This document shows, piece after piece, positions 53,412 through 62,650 of a DNA stretch of 64,000 nucleotides (the first letter of the stretch is position 1; every line of letters starts with the position of its first letter). The notes under the pieces were generated by a model. That model saw nothing but the letters and a program-made list of their open reading frames with translations. It was not told where the DNA came from and searched no databases. Source of the DNA: Algoriphagus aquimarinus (GTDB lineage Bacteria > Bacteroidota > Bacteroidia > Cytophagales > Cyclobacteriaceae); assembly GCF_007997215.1 (NCBI RefSeq), contig NZ_VORW01000004.1, forward strand, positions 62,001-126,000, in the 5' to 3' direction. Made by a program: the position numbers and the translations under genes.

Positions 53412-53549
53412 TTACTCCACTATTGGATCTACTTTCTTTTTTCTATCCGACTCCAAACTAGTTAGATCTGTAATTCCTTTAATAGCTTCAGTACTTGAAT
53501 TTGTAACTTGATCTGTAGATGTAGGTTTGATTTCCTTTTTAGCTTTCAT
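53412..53549 (-). CDS. Possible small protein (45 aa), convergent to ctlX
   Basis: An ATG at 53549 opens 45 codons (MKAKKEIKPTSTDQVTNS start) ending in TAA at 53412-53414, 3 nt after the ctlX stop codon. The product is highly charged (Lys/Asp/Glu/Ser) and probably disordered. An A/T-rich region lies upstream but I see no exact TAnnTTTG box. The rest of the gap (53550-53771) holds nothing I can name. Confidence 0.4.
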   Translation of the reverse strand: MKAKKEIKPTSTDQVTNSSTEAIKGITDLTSLESDRKKKVDPIVE

Positions 53550-53771
53550 TTTATCTTAAGTTTAAAGTTTAAAATATATTACAAGCATTCTGATGTATTT
53601 GAAATGCTTTTTAAATTTAATGAAAGTAAAATACTGTTTTTTTCTAATAATAATACAATCCTATAGTTCTTAAATGGTTTTTGAACTCTATTTGGGTACA
53701 TAAAGCTTTAATATTGAGCTTGATTCATTTTTTTTTTACAAATGTAAAATACTTTAAGTGAGCTTATTAGC

Positions 53772-53827
53772 ATAAAAAAGGGTTTATAGCTTTAAGAATT
53801 GTAGTCACATCTTAAAGCTATAAACCC
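53772..53827 (-). terminator. Terminator of purB with an 18-bp perfect stem
   Basis: GGGTTTATAGCTTTAAGA (53780-53797) pairs perfectly with 53810-53827. On the minus strand a U-run follows (A-run at 53774-53779). It starts 35 nt after the purB stop codon. The stem is unusually long for an intrinsic terminator. Confidence 0.85.
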
Positions 53828-53861
53828 GGTTGGAAAAGGAAATTCCCGAAATCTATACCTG

Positions 53862-55205
53862 TTAAATCCCAGTATAGTTAAATGGAGAAATGACACTTAA
53901 TTCAGTTTTCAATTCATCTGAAATAGGCAGATTAGAAATGAATTCTGAGATTGATTTTTCTGTGATCTTGGTGTTTGTTCTGGTAAGATCCTTAAGTGCT
54001 TCGTAAGGTTTTGGAAAGCCTTCTCTTCTCAATACCGTTTGGATTGCCTCAGCCACTACTGCCCAGTTTTCTTCCAAATCTGCATGAATAGCCGCTTCGT
54101 TAAGTTCTAATTTACCCAAACCTTTTAGCAAGGATTCAAAAGAGATCAACATATGACCAAGTGGTACACCGATGATCCTCAATACAGTACTGTCAGTCAA
54201 ATCACGCTGTAATCTTGAAATTGGAAGTTTTGCAGCTAAATGCTCTAACAGGGCATTCGCAATACCCAAATTCCCTTCAGCATTTTCGAAATCAATGGGG
54301 TTGACTTTATGAGGCATTGCTGATGAGCCTATCTCACCGGCTTTGATTTTCTGCTTGAAATAATTCATGGCTACGTACTGCCATACATCCTTAGAAAGAT
54401 CTAATAGGATGGTATTGATTCTTTTCAGCCCATCAAATACAGCAGCAAGATTGTCATAATGCTCAATCTGTGTAGTAGGGTAGCTTCTCTCCAGGCCTAA
54501 ATATTCTCCTACAAACTGAAAGGCGAACTCATTCCATTCATAAGCTGGATATGCCACATGATGTGCATTCATATTGCCAGTGGCTCCGCCAAATTTTGCT
54601 GAGTATGGAATATGATTTAGTAGTATAAGCTGCTTTGTAAGACGAACTACGAATACTTCGATCTCCTTTCCCAAACGAGTGGGAGAAGCAGGCTGTCCGT
54701 GAGTTTTGGCCAGCATTGGAATGTCTTTCCATTCATTTGCCAGTACTTGAAGTCTGTCGATGACAGCATCGAGCTGAGGCAAAATCACTTCATTGAGACC
54801 TTCCTTCAGCATCAGTGGTGTTGCTGTATTGTTGATGTCCTGAGATGTCAGGCCAAAGTGTATGAATTCCTTGTGAGCTTCCAGTCCTAGGGCATCGAAT
54901 TTCTCTTTCAAGAAATACTCAACAGCTTTCACATCATGATTTGTGATTTTCTCAGTGGCTTTGATTGTGTCTGCGTCGGTGAGAGAAAAGTCACTCACGA
55001 TTGATCTAAGATTCGCGAAAAGGCTTTTATCAAAGTCCTTTAATTGTGGCAATGGAAGTTCGCATAGCGCAATGAAATATTCCACTTCTACATGAACACG
55101 GTATTTGATCAAGGCAAATTCAGAAAAATAGGCTCTCAAAGGAGCTGTTTTGCCAGCATAGCGTCCATCTACTGAAGTCACTGCGGTCAATGCATTTAAT
55201 TCCAT
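53862..55205 (-). CDS. purB: Adenylosuccinate lyase
   Basis: A 447-residue enzyme of the fumarase/aspartase superfamily that acts twice in purine synthesis, removing fumarate from SAICAR and adenylosuccinate. The signature GSSAMPHKVNPIDFENAEGN is near 285-305, with the catalytic Ser in it. The His region is LAKTHGQPASPTRLG and the first block HFGLTSQDINNTA. It is of the longer E. coli-like type. Starts at an ATG at 55205. Confidence 0.96.
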   Translation of the reverse strand: MELNALTAVTSVDGRYAGKTAPLRAYFSEFALIKYRVHVEVEYFIALCELPLPQLKDFDKSLFANLRSIVSDFSLTDADTIKATEKITNHDVKAVEYFLKEKFDALGLEAHKEFIHFGLTSQDINNTATPLMLKEGLNEVILPQLDAVIDRLQVLANEWKDIPMLAKTHGQPASPTRLGKEIEVFVVRLTKQLILLNHIPYSAKFGGATGNMNAHHVAYPAYEWNEFAFQFVGEYLGLERSYPTTQIEHYDNLAAVFDGLKRINTILLDLSKDVWQYVAMNYFKQKIKAGEIGSSAMPHKVNPIDFENAEGNLGIANALLEHLAAKLPISRLQRDLTDSTVLRIIGVPLGHMLISFESLLKGLGKLELNEAAIHADLEENWAVVAEAIQTVLRREGFPKPYEALKDLTRTNTKITEKSISEFISNLPISDELKTELSVISPFNYTGI

Positions 55206-55236
55206 TTCTTTTAATCAATTTGGTTTTAGGAAGGTG

Positions 55237-55244
55237 CAAAGTTA
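55237..55244 (-). promoter_or_regulatory. Candidate -7 element for purB
   Basis: TAACTTTG on the minus strand fits TAnnTTTG, 31 nt before the ATG. The nearest TTTG-like element is only 12 nt upstream, shorter than usual, so support is partial. Confidence 0.45.
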
Positions 55245-55382
55245 ATTTTTTGAAGCCAAAACATGGGATTTGAGCTAGCTAATTCAGAAAATTTCCTTCA
55301 AATAATTCGAACTACCATGGTATTATCTGAGTTATGATTTGCAAATAATCAGGTACAAGCCAGAATATTTGACTTTGCGGGT

Positions 55383-55390
55383 TAATTTTG
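55383..55390 (+). promoter_or_regulatory. Candidate -7 element for the ferredoxin-NADP-reductase-like gene
   Basis: TAATTTTG matches TAnnTTTG and lies 34 nt before the ATG. A well-spaced -33 TTTG is not evident (one at 55368-55371 is too close). Confidence 0.45.
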
Positions 55391-55424
55391 CAACCGTTTA
55401 AACAGATAAAAGCTCAGATCAGGA

Positions 55425-56528
55425 ATGTTCAATTTATTTAAGAAAAAGAAGGAAGAGGTAAAGGCTCCACAGTATTTACCGCTGAAAGTGAGGGAGGTAG
55501 TGAAAGAAACGGCAGATACAGTCACTTTATATTTTGAGCAACCAGAGCCGTTTCTTGATTACAAACCAGGTCAGTTTTTGACGTTGGTGATGGATTTTGA
55601 AGGCAAAGAACAGCGAAGATCTTATAGTCTTTGCACCTCGCCTTACGTGGATCCATTTCCTGGGATATCTGTTAAGCGTGTTCCAAAAGGAAAGTTTTCC
55701 AACTTTCTTAATGAGCGGGTTTTCCCAGGGAAAACAATCAATGCGCTCAAGCCCTTGGGTAATTTCACCACTGATTTCCACTCCAAAAACAAGAAACATT
55801 TCTTCTTGGTAGCTGCAGGAAGTGGTATCACACCTATCATGGGGATTTTAAAGTCCGTATTGGTGAATGAACCTAATTCTAAAGTTTCTCTACTTTACTG
55901 TAGCCGAAATGAAGATCAAATCATTTTCAAGAAGGAATTGGAATCCTTAGCAGAAAAAAATACGGAAAGACTTGAAGTGATACATAATTTGAGTCAACCG
56001 AGTGAAACTTGGACTGGTCTGAAAGGTCGTGTGACAAAGGAAACTATCCTTGAGTTTGCTAAAAAAGCTGAGTCAGAACCTGATTTCGAAAAGGAATACT
56101 TCGCATGTGGACCAGAGGGTATCATGGATAATGTAGTTTCTATATTAGATGAGTTAGGAGTTCCTAGTGAAAAAGTACATCGTGAAAGCTTCTATTCTGC
56201 AGCTGCAGATAAAGCCCATGATGACGCAGCACACGGCATTACTGGTGGATTGTTGACTAGAGATGTGAAAGTGATTTTGGAAGGAGAAGAACATGCTGTA
56301 ACGGTGTCTCCTGACAAGACTATTCTGGAAGCAGGGCTTGCTCAGAATTTGAATATGCCTTACAGTTGTCAAAGTGGTCTTTGTACCGCATGTAGAGGTA
56401 GATTACTTAGTGGGAAGGTTAAGATGGACGAAGATGCAGGTTTAAGTCCAAATGAAATTGAGGCGGGCTATGTACTTTGTTGCGTATCGCATCCGCTGAC
56501 TGATGATGTCAAGGTTACGATTGAGTAA
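55425..56528 (+). CDS. Ferredoxin-NADP-reductase-like flavoprotein with C-terminal 2Fe-2S domain
   Basis: A 367-residue three-domain oxidoreductase (PaaE/HCP-reductase type). The FAD domain (about 15-120) has RRSYSLCTSP and VKRVPKGKFSNFL. The NAD(P)H domain has AAGSGITPIMGIL and YFACGPEGIMDNV. The plant-type 2Fe-2S domain at the C-terminus has CQSGLCTACRG and a later Cys in YVLCC. It passes electrons from NAD(P)H to a partner that is not visible here. No phenylacetate genes are nearby, so PaaE itself is unlikely. Confidence 0.9.
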   Translation: MFNLFKKKKEEVKAPQYLPLKVREVVKETADTVTLYFEQPEPFLDYKPGQFLTLVMDFEGKEQRRSYSLCTSPYVDPFPGISVKRVPKGKFSNFLNERVFPGKTINALKPLGNFTTDFHSKNKKHFFLVAAGSGITPIMGILKSVLVNEPNSKVSLLYCSRNEDQIIFKKELESLAEKNTERLEVIHNLSQPSETWTGLKGRVTKETILEFAKKAESEPDFEKEYFACGPEGIMDNVVSILDELGVPSEKVHRESFYSAAADKAHDDAAHGITGGLLTRDVKVILEGEEHAVTVSPDKTILEAGLAQNLNMPYSCQSGLCTACRGRLLSGKVKMDEDAGLSPNEIEAGYVLCCVSHPLTDDVKVTIE

Positions 56529-56556
56529 TTCAGGTAACCTTACAATAAAAATTATT

Positions 56557-57045
56557 TTGGAAATTCAAGAATTCAGGAAGGTTTATAAAAACCTTGATCA
56601 ACTTATTTTGATACTTCTGGTATTGGTTTTGCCCATTTTTGGGATGATTTATTTGTACCAATCTTCCGGGAAATTAACTTGGGATCTGCCAGAATTACCA
56701 CAGCTTGTAGGGCAGATTTTGTCTGGTGCAGGTATAGGTCTCTTAGTAGCTCAATACTTACTTTTTCGTAAGAAAGTGAAGGCTGTCTTCTTGACTGAGG
56801 ATTTGCTGGCAAAGCTTAAAATCTATGCGAATGCTACTCGTGAACGGTATATGATCCTCTTCGTTGTTGCGTTGATTTGCTCTGTTGGTTTGCTCTTTTT
56901 CGGTTCGGCGATTTACAATTTTATTTTTGCAGGCGCACTTTTCTTCTTTTCTGTTGCTAAGCCCACTCCTGATCGAATTAAGTCTCTACTAAAGCTTTCT
57001 CAAGAAGATGCTGAGGTAATCAGATTGGCTTCTAGACCAGATTAA
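56557..57045 (+). CDS. Membrane protein of unknown function
   Basis: I prefer a TTG start at 56557 (encoding MEIQEFRKVYKNLDQ), 28 nt after the previous stop. An ATG at 56503 is also in frame but would overlap the reductase gene by 26 nt and add a non-hydrophobic, atypical stretch. The product has four hydrophobic segments in two pairs (LILILLVLVLPIFGMIYLY; GAGIGLLVAQYLL; MILFVVALICSVGLLF; IYNFIFAGALFFFSV) and a cytosolic Lys/Glu-rich loop. The family was not recognised. It ends before a bidirectional terminator. Confidence 0.65.
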   Translation: MEIQEFRKVYKNLDQLILILLVLVLPIFGMIYLYQSSGKLTWDLPELPQLVGQILSGAGIGLLVAQYLLFRKKVKAVFLTEDLLAKLKIYANATRERYMILFVVALICSVGLLFFGSAIYNFIFAGALFFFSVAKPTPDRIKSLLKLSQEDAEVIRLASRPD

Positions 57046-57132
57046 GGATATAGAAGTTAGACTTGTGATTAGATTATAGAGTCAAGACTCAATATCATGG
57101 ACTCAATTCAGCTGGAGTAAGAATTGATGCCA

Positions 57133-57171
57133 AAAAAAAATCCCTTCCGAATAGACGGAAGGGATTTTTTT
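57133..57171. terminator. Bidirectional Rho-independent terminator
   Basis: A 13-bp stem AAAATCCCTTCCG / CGGAAGGGATTTT (57137-57149 with 57156-57168) is flanked by a run of A on the left and T on the right. It works for the membrane protein gene on the plus strand and the Cas6-like gene on the minus strand. Confidence 0.92.
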
Positions 57172-58066
57172 ATGATTCTTCTGTAGAAGAAGGAGATTCT
57201 TTATCCTCTTCAGCAGGTGGAGCAACGTTCTCGCGAATACGCTCACTTGGCTTGTAAGGAACAAATCCTTCTCTTTTGAATTTGTAGGTAGTAGTTCTTG
57301 GGCCTGTTGGGTGATTAGCCAAGTCCAGCATACCAAAACCTTTGTGAGTAAATGCACCCAAACCACATTTGAATACGAAGTCCTGAACTTCAGGAGCAGC
57401 GTACAATGTAATTGGAAGTGTATAACCTCTCACTTCGTACTTTACATCCATGTCATAGACGGCATAGATTCTAGCAAATTTCTTCTGGGCTTCCTTAAGT
57501 TTATTTACATAAACCATATCAGGAACTACCTGAAACTTGTAGAAAGTCTCCATTTGCTCAGGAGTGTACCAGCCAGATCTCTCCATTCGAGTTAGCGTAG
57601 ATTCGTATAGCAGATCGGAAAACTCATCGCTATCCGGGCTAATGAAACGCTTACCAGCTTCCTCATTGAATGCAGGAGTGATCAATACCAATGGGGAGAT
57701 ACAAACAAATTTGTTTGAAGTTTCCAAAACTGGCTCTACTTCGATTTCAGTGTATTCAGGGACCATAATTAGGTTGCCAAGCTCGATTTTTGGGGTGGCA
57801 AAAACCTGCTCTAACAGATAGTCCATGAAGTCTTCACTTTGGGAAGACAACACTAGGGTTACCAAACTTGAATAGTAATGCAAGCCACTTCTACTCACTT
57901 TTGTCTGGCCTTTCAGACCAGAAAAATTGAAATAGTTGTAGTTGTAAAACTCTTCTCTTCCACCTTTCACAATTAACCCTTTCAGGAATTGCGCCAGAAT
58001 ATACTGATGATGAAAAGGTAAATAGGAACCCTTGTTTTTTAGGGAAAATATTAGTCTAACTCTCAC
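57170..58066 (-). CDS. Orphan Cas6-like RAMP protein
   Basis: A 298-residue protein with a GTG start at 58066 (MRVRLIFSLKNKGSYLPFHH). Two ferredoxin-like halves follow: the first with the N-terminal beta strand and His19/His20, the second with the typical SNKFVCISPLVLIT strand at about 117-130. It ends in the Gly-rich loop GLGAFTHKGFG (235-245) that defines Cas6. The last 30 residues are acidic and disordered (PPAEEDKESPSSTEES), which Cas6 proteins usually lack. In CRISPR systems Cas6 cuts pre-crRNA at repeat hairpins. Here no array or other cas gene is present, and ychF follows at 98 nt. Confidence 0.75.
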   Translation of the reverse strand: MRVRLIFSLKNKGSYLPFHHQYILAQFLKGLIVKGGREEFYNYNYFNFSGLKGQTKVSRSGLHYYSSLVTLVLSSQSEDFMDYLLEQVFATPKIELGNLIMVPEYTEIEVEPVLETSNKFVCISPLVLITPAFNEEAGKRFISPDSDEFSDLLYESTLTRMERSGWYTPEQMETFYKFQVVPDMVYVNKLKEAQKKFARIYAVYDMDVKYEVRGYTLPITLYAAPEVQDFVFKCGLGAFTHKGFGMLDLANHPTGPRTTTYKFKREGFVPYKPSERIRENVAPPAEEDKESPSSTEES

Positions 58067-58163
58067 GGTAAATTAAAAATAAAATGAGACAATAAATAAG
58101 ATAAAATTGTAACGTTTGGGGTGAATACGCAATTACAAAATTATCATTTTTTTTGAGAAATTG

Positions 58164-59261
58164 TTATACATTAAATCTAAAATGCATAATGTCGCCATCT
58201 TGGACAATGTATTCTTTGCCTTCAATGGCAATTTTTCCGTTTTCACGGCAAGCTGCTTCAGTTTTGAATTTCTGGTACTCAGCTAATTTTATCACTTCAG
58301 CTTTAATGAAGCCTCTTTCAAAGTCTGTGTGAATTACTCCGGCGGCTGCAGGCGCTTTCCATCCTTTTTTGATTGTCCAAGCTCTAACCTCCTGCACTCC
58401 AGCTGTGAAATAGGTGATTAAGTCTAATAAAGAATACGCACCACTGATTAATTTGTTCAATCCACTTTCTTCCAATCCGTATTCTCCAAGGAACATCTCC
58501 TTCTCCTCAGCATCTTCGAATTCAGCGATTTGAGCTTCTATAGCAGCGCACAGGATGATAACTTCAGCGTTTTCATTTTTCACTTCTTCCTTCAGCTTAT
58601 CCACATATTTGTTACCAGATAGCAGGCTACTTTCATCCACATTGGCTACATAGATCACAGGTTTGATAGTCAATAAATGTAAGTCACGAACAGCTTCCAG
58701 CTCTTCCTTATCCACTTCTACAGATCTAGCGTTTTTTCCGTCTACCAGTGCTTGTTTGAATAGTAAAAGTGTTTCCAGTTCATTTTTAGCCTTGGCATCT
58801 CCGGATTTAGCGACCTTCTCAGACTTCTGGATTTTCTTGTCCACTGACTCCAAATCTTTCAGTTGAAGCTCAGTATCTATCACTTCCTTGTCAAAAATTG
58901 GGTCTACCCCACCAGCTACGTGGACGATGTTGTCATCGTCAAAGCATCTGATCACATGAATGACAGCATCTACCTCTCGGATATTTGCTAGAAATTTATT
59001 TCCAAGGCCCTCACCTTTGCTTGCGCCTTTTACAAGTCCTGCGATATCCACAAATTCAATCACAGTTGGAAGAACTCGATGCGGATTAACAAGTTCTTCT
59101 AGAATCTGAAGTCTCTTGTCCGGAACGGTTACTACACCCACATTAGGTTCAATAGTGCAAAAAGGGAAATTAGCTGCTTCAGCTTTCGCACTGGATAGGG
59201 CGTTAAACAGAGTGGATTTTCCTACGTTTGGAAGTCCTACAATGCCACATTGTAATGCCAT
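58164..59261 (-). CDS. ychF: Redox-regulated ATPase YchF (Obg-like GTPase family)
   Basis: A 365-residue cytosolic P-loop protein. G1 is [15 protein letters not shown] (about 8-22), and G3 is [16 protein letters not shown]. The G4 site is NVDESS in place of NKxD, which fits the family's preference for ATP. The C-terminal TGS domain reads [17 protein letters not shown] then [11 protein letters not shown]. It binds ribosomes and is conserved in nearly all bacteria. Same strand as the AI-2E transporter gene upstream, 7 nt apart. Confidence 0.95.
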   Translation of the reverse strand: MALQCGIVGLPNVGKSTLFNALSSAKAEAANFPFCTIEPNVGVVTVPDKRLQILEELVNPHRVLPTVIEFVDIAGLVKGASKGEGLGNKFLANIREVDAVIHVIRCFDDDNIVHVAGGVDPIFDKEVIDTELQLKDLESVDKKIQKSEKVAKSGDAKAKNELETLLLFKQALVDGKNARSVEVDKEELEAVRDLHLLTIKPVIYVANVDESSLLSGNKYVDKLKEEVKNENAEVIILCAAIEAQIAEFEDAEEKEMFLGEYGLEESGLNKLISGAYSLLDLITYFTAGVQEVRAWTIKKGWKAPAAAGVIHTDFERGFIKAEVIKLAEYQKFKTEAACRENGKIAIEGKEYIVQDGDIMHFRFNV

Positions 59262-59268
59262 TAATTTG

Positions 59269-60354
59269 TTATTTTATTTTAAATATTCTGTAAGATTTAT
59301 ACCCCTTGTAGAACTCCAAAATGAAAACTCTAAAGATGGTGTAAAGTGGTATTGCAAAAATCATCCCGACAACGCCTGCGATTTTTGCCCCGGCAAAGAT
59401 AACAACAAATATTTCAAGGGGATGTGCTTTCACAGATTTAGAAAAAATCATAGGCTGAAGAAATATATTATCTGTGATCTGAACTAGCCCAAAAACTGAA
59501 AGTATCTTGATAATCAGGTAATTTAATTCGTTGTTTGTTTCAAAACTACCGGATGAAATTCCGATAATGATACCGAAAGTGGCGCCAAGTAAAGGGCCTG
59601 CATAAGGGATTAGGTTGGCTACTGCCGCAAACAGCGCTATGGTCAGAGCGTATTCTACTCCCATGACGGTGAGTCCGAAACTGGCCAAAGAGAAGATTGC
59701 CAGCATTTGAAGTAATAGCCCCGAAAGATAATTGGACAGCAATTTTTCTACCTTAGTAAAGGTCGCTACTGATAGCTCAAAATAGGGGTTTGGGATTAGA
59801 TTTAGTAGGTTTCTTCGCAATAGTCCATTTTCCAACAGCAGGAAAAAGCTAATAAAAGCAATAGCCATTGTACCTATAAAAAGGCTACTAGTAGTATTTA
59901 TTACTCCACCTATGAAGCTAGTAAAATCGAATCCTTTGATCATTTTAATCATACTGGATTTCAAACTACCAAATAAATATCCAGGCTCCGTTTCTAGTAA
60001 CTCATGTCTGAAAAGAAAACCTTCAACCCTAGTGACTGGTATTTGAATTTGCTCATAGATTCCATTTAAATCCAATTCGCTTAATATAATAATCTGATTA
60101 TTGATCAAAGGGAAAAACAGAAAGCTAAGCAATACCAACAAAAGTACTATCGCCGAATAGGATAGCAGAATTGCAGACCACCTTGGAATATGCTGTCCTA
60201 ATAAATGAAAATCATTTAGGTGGTTCGTTAGTGGGCGTAATAGCGCTGCTAGTATTAAAGAAATGACTAGATAAAGCGTGATATTGGAGAAATACCAGCC
60301 GAAAAGCAGGAAAACTGCGGTGAATAAAATGAGATAAATGAAAAAACGCTGCAT
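59269..60354 (-). CDS. AI-2E family transporter (TqsA/PerM-like)
   Basis: A 361-residue membrane protein with about eight hydrophobic helices: two at the N-terminus, one before a soluble region (about 85-140), and the rest afterwards. The conserved C-terminal block NLIPYAGPLLGATFGIIIG and HPLEIFVVIFAGAKIAGVVG is typical of the family. Members export autoinducer-2 (TqsA), act as Na+/H+ antiporters, or have unknown roles. The function here cannot be told. It lies 7 nt upstream of ychF. Confidence 0.88.
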   Translation of the reverse strand: MQRFFIYLILFTAVFLLFGWYFSNITLYLVISLILAALLRPLTNHLNDFHLLGQHIPRWSAILLSYSAIVLLLVLLSFLFFPLINNQIIILSELDLNGIYEQIQIPVTRVEGFLFRHELLETEPGYLFGSLKSSMIKMIKGFDFTSFIGGVINTTSSLFIGTMAIAFISFFLLLENGLLRRNLLNLIPNPYFELSVATFTKVEKLLSNYLSGLLLQMLAIFSLASFGLTVMGVEYALTIALFAAVANLIPYAGPLLGATFGIIIGISSGSFETNNELNYLIIKILSVFGLVQITDNIFLQPMIFSKSVKAHPLEIFVVIFAGAKIAGVVGMIFAIPLYTIFRVFILEFYKGYKSYRIFKIK

Positions 60355-60443
60355 ATTCTAAAATAAGAAAAGGAGACATTACTGTCTCCTCTAATATACT
60401 ATTTCTCTATTTTGAAACTAGAATTCTGATCAATCTAGCTGAA

Positions 60444-60773
60444 TTATTCCCACTTCAGTTCGTCGTTATACTCTGATTCCGACTCTTCTTTTTCGTATTG
60501 TTCAAAATCAACATCCGGAAGTAGCTCATTTTTCACATGATCTACCGATTCATTGAGTGCTTCCACAAATTTGAAGAAATCCTCTTTGTATAGAAAGATT
60601 TTGTGCTTCTCGTAGGTGAAGTTTTCTCCGTTTACTTTTCTCTTACTTTCCGTTATAGTCAGGTAGTAGTCATTAGAACGAGTTGATTTTACATCAAAAA
60701 AATACGTTCTCTTACCTGCTTTTACTTTCTTAGAGAAAATCTCCTCTCTGTCATAGCCTCTTTGATCGTCCAC
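60444..60773 (-). CDS. DUF3276 family (PUR-like) nucleic-acid-binding protein
   Basis: I place the start at the GTG at 60773 (VDDQRGYDREEIFSK), which matches the usual N-terminus; an ATG at 60818 would add 15 hydrophobic residues not typical of the family. The 109-residue product has the PUR-alpha-like core FSKKVKAGKRTYFFDVKSTRS and IFLYKEDFFKFVEAL, with an acidic tail (EKEESESEYNDEL). Bacteroidota members are small DNA/RNA-binding proteins of unclear role. Monocistronic by position. Confidence 0.85.
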   Translation of the reverse strand: MDDQRGYDREEIFSKKVKAGKRTYFFDVKSTRSNDYYLTITESKRKVNGENFTYEKHKIFLYKEDFFKFVEALNESVDHVKNELLPDVDFEQYEKEESESEYNDELKWE

Positions 60774-60942
60774 AATTCTAAATGTTATGAGTATAAGGTT
60801 GTTTAAAATACAACCCAAGATAAAACAATTAGCTTTGAGAATTCAAGTCTAAACGCTAATTATTTTAGCCTAGCTGACATAAATATTACCAATTAATGGC
60901 GAATTAGGTGCTAAATTAAAGCATCTGACTAGCTAATAAATC

Positions 60943-61302
<360 letters not shown>

Positions 61303-61403
61303 TTAAAGATCAAAAGTAACAACCTTAAAACTGTGAGGCAATAAAAAAGTTGTCATACTAACTAATTTAATTCAATTCTAAGGGTGCTTCTTTTCAAAAA
61401 AGC

Positions 61404-61411
61404 TAAATTTG
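61404..61411 (+). promoter_or_regulatory. Candidate -7 element for the acyl-CoA reductase gene
   Basis: TAAATTTG is a full match to TAnnTTTG and lies 18 nt before the ATG, which would give a 5' leader of about 12 nt. No exact TTTG is found at the -33 position. Confidence 0.5.
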
Positions 61412-61429
61412 CCCCAATAACTAGAAAAC

Positions 61430-62437
61430 ATGAAGCCAGTAGAACGTATCTCCGCATTTGTCAAACTTGGAAAAGCAATCCAAGATCTAAATTCAGAAGA
61501 TAAAGATGAATTACTATGGAGGGCGGAGAACAATAATAATTGGTTTACTAAACATTCCGTAGAATCTGCTCTTAAAGGCATCTCATTAATGCTTTCCGAA
61601 GAGAAAATGGATGCTTGGCTTTCTATATACGATTTGAAAGAAGTGGGGAATCCTCAATCTATTGGGTTGATGATGGCTGGAAACATCCCAGCGGTGGGTT
61701 TTCATGATTTGATGTGTGTGATTCTTTCTGGTCACCAGGCGGTGATTAAGTTGAGTTCTACTGACGAGATTTTGATGAAATGGATCCTTAAAAAGCTGAT
61801 TGAAATTGATCCCAGACTAGAAAAGCAGATTCGGATAGAAGAAATGCTTAAGGGAATGGATGCATATATTGCTACAGGCAGCGACAATTCGTCTCGATAC
61901 TTCAATTATTATTTTGGGAAATATCCACACGTCATTCGTCAGAATAGGACTTCGGTGGCTGTTTTGACAGGAGAAGAGACAAAAGAGGATTATGTCAACC
62001 TCGGTAAAGACATCTTTCTGTATTATGGTCTGGGTTGTAGAAACGTCTCAAAAATATATATAAAATCTAAGGCTCAATTACAGGACTTACTGGGTGCGTT
62101 GGAGGTATATGCACCGATTGCATCACATCACAAATACCATAATAACTACGATTACAATAAGTCAATCTACTTGGTTAATTTAGAAGATCATTTAGACAAT
62201 GGTTTTTTGCTTCTAAAAGAAAGCGATGCCTTAGTATCTCCAATTTCTGTGCTTTTCTATGAAGTTTATGAAAGCGAAAAGCTTTTGAGTGAGAAACTGC
62301 AGGAGCTTGAGCCTAAAATCCAATGTGTAGTGGGGAATGGTGCTGAAAGAGTGCCTTTTGGAACAGCTCAAAATCCTGAGCCATGGGAATATGCTGACGG
62401 TGTGGATACGATGGCTTTTCTACAAGAATTATTCTAA
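61430..62437 (+). CDS. Acyl-CoA reductase (LuxC-like)
   Basis: A 335-residue protein of the LuxC/aldehyde-dehydrogenase-like family. MKPVERISAFVKLGKAIQDL is its N-terminus, and MMAGNIPAVGFHDLMCVILSGH resembles the ALDH cofactor region. The catalytic Cys is probably in LGCRNVSKIYI (Cys203), a motif conserved in Bacteroidota homologues. It would reduce an acyl-CoA to an aldehyde with NAD(P)H. There are no lux-type partners here. It is divergent from the dicluster ferredoxin. Confidence 0.8.
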   Translation: MKPVERISAFVKLGKAIQDLNSEDKDELLWRAENNNNWFTKHSVESALKGISLMLSEEKMDAWLSIYDLKEVGNPQSIGLMMAGNIPAVGFHDLMCVILSGHQAVIKLSSTDEILMKWILKKLIEIDPRLEKQIRIEEMLKGMDAYIATGSDNSSRYFNYYFGKYPHVIRQNRTSVAVLTGEETKEDYVNLGKDIFLYYGLGCRNVSKIYIKSKAQLQDLLGALEVYAPIASHHKYHNNYDYNKSIYLVNLEDHLDNGFLLLKESDALVSPISVLFYEVYESEKLLSEKLQELEPKIQCVVGNGAERVPFGTAQNPEPWEYADGVDTMAFLQELF

Positions 62438-62599
62438 AGGTAATTTAATACAGGATTTACTCCATAATCAATACTTGAATGCCCCAATAGTTCAGGAAAA
62501 TTCAAATCATCAGAATAGTGACTTCAATAAAATGGTTTTAAATAAGGGAAAGGCACCTTTGTTGACTGGATTTGGTTACTGATTATTAACCTATATTTC

Positions 62600-62607
62600 T
62601 ATATTTG
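62600..62607 (+). promoter_or_regulatory. Candidate -7 element for the aconitase gene
   Basis: TATATTTG is a full match to TAnnTTTG, 43 nt before the ATG. A TTTG at 62571-62574 lies 25 nt upstream, slightly longer than usual spacing. Confidence 0.55.
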
Positions 62608-62650
62608 CACTCGAAATTACCGAACATTTTACCATAAAATTCCCTATACA

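Noticed and set aside
57046..58163. A CRISPR array near the Cas6-like gene
   Set aside because: I looked for regularly spaced 25-40-nt direct repeats around the gene and across the window and saw none.
62533..62583. 16-codon frame ([16 protein letters not shown]) before the aconitase gene
   Set aside because: Considered as a leader peptide. No hairpin or codon bias supports it, and it lies upstream of the better -7 box for the aconitase gene.
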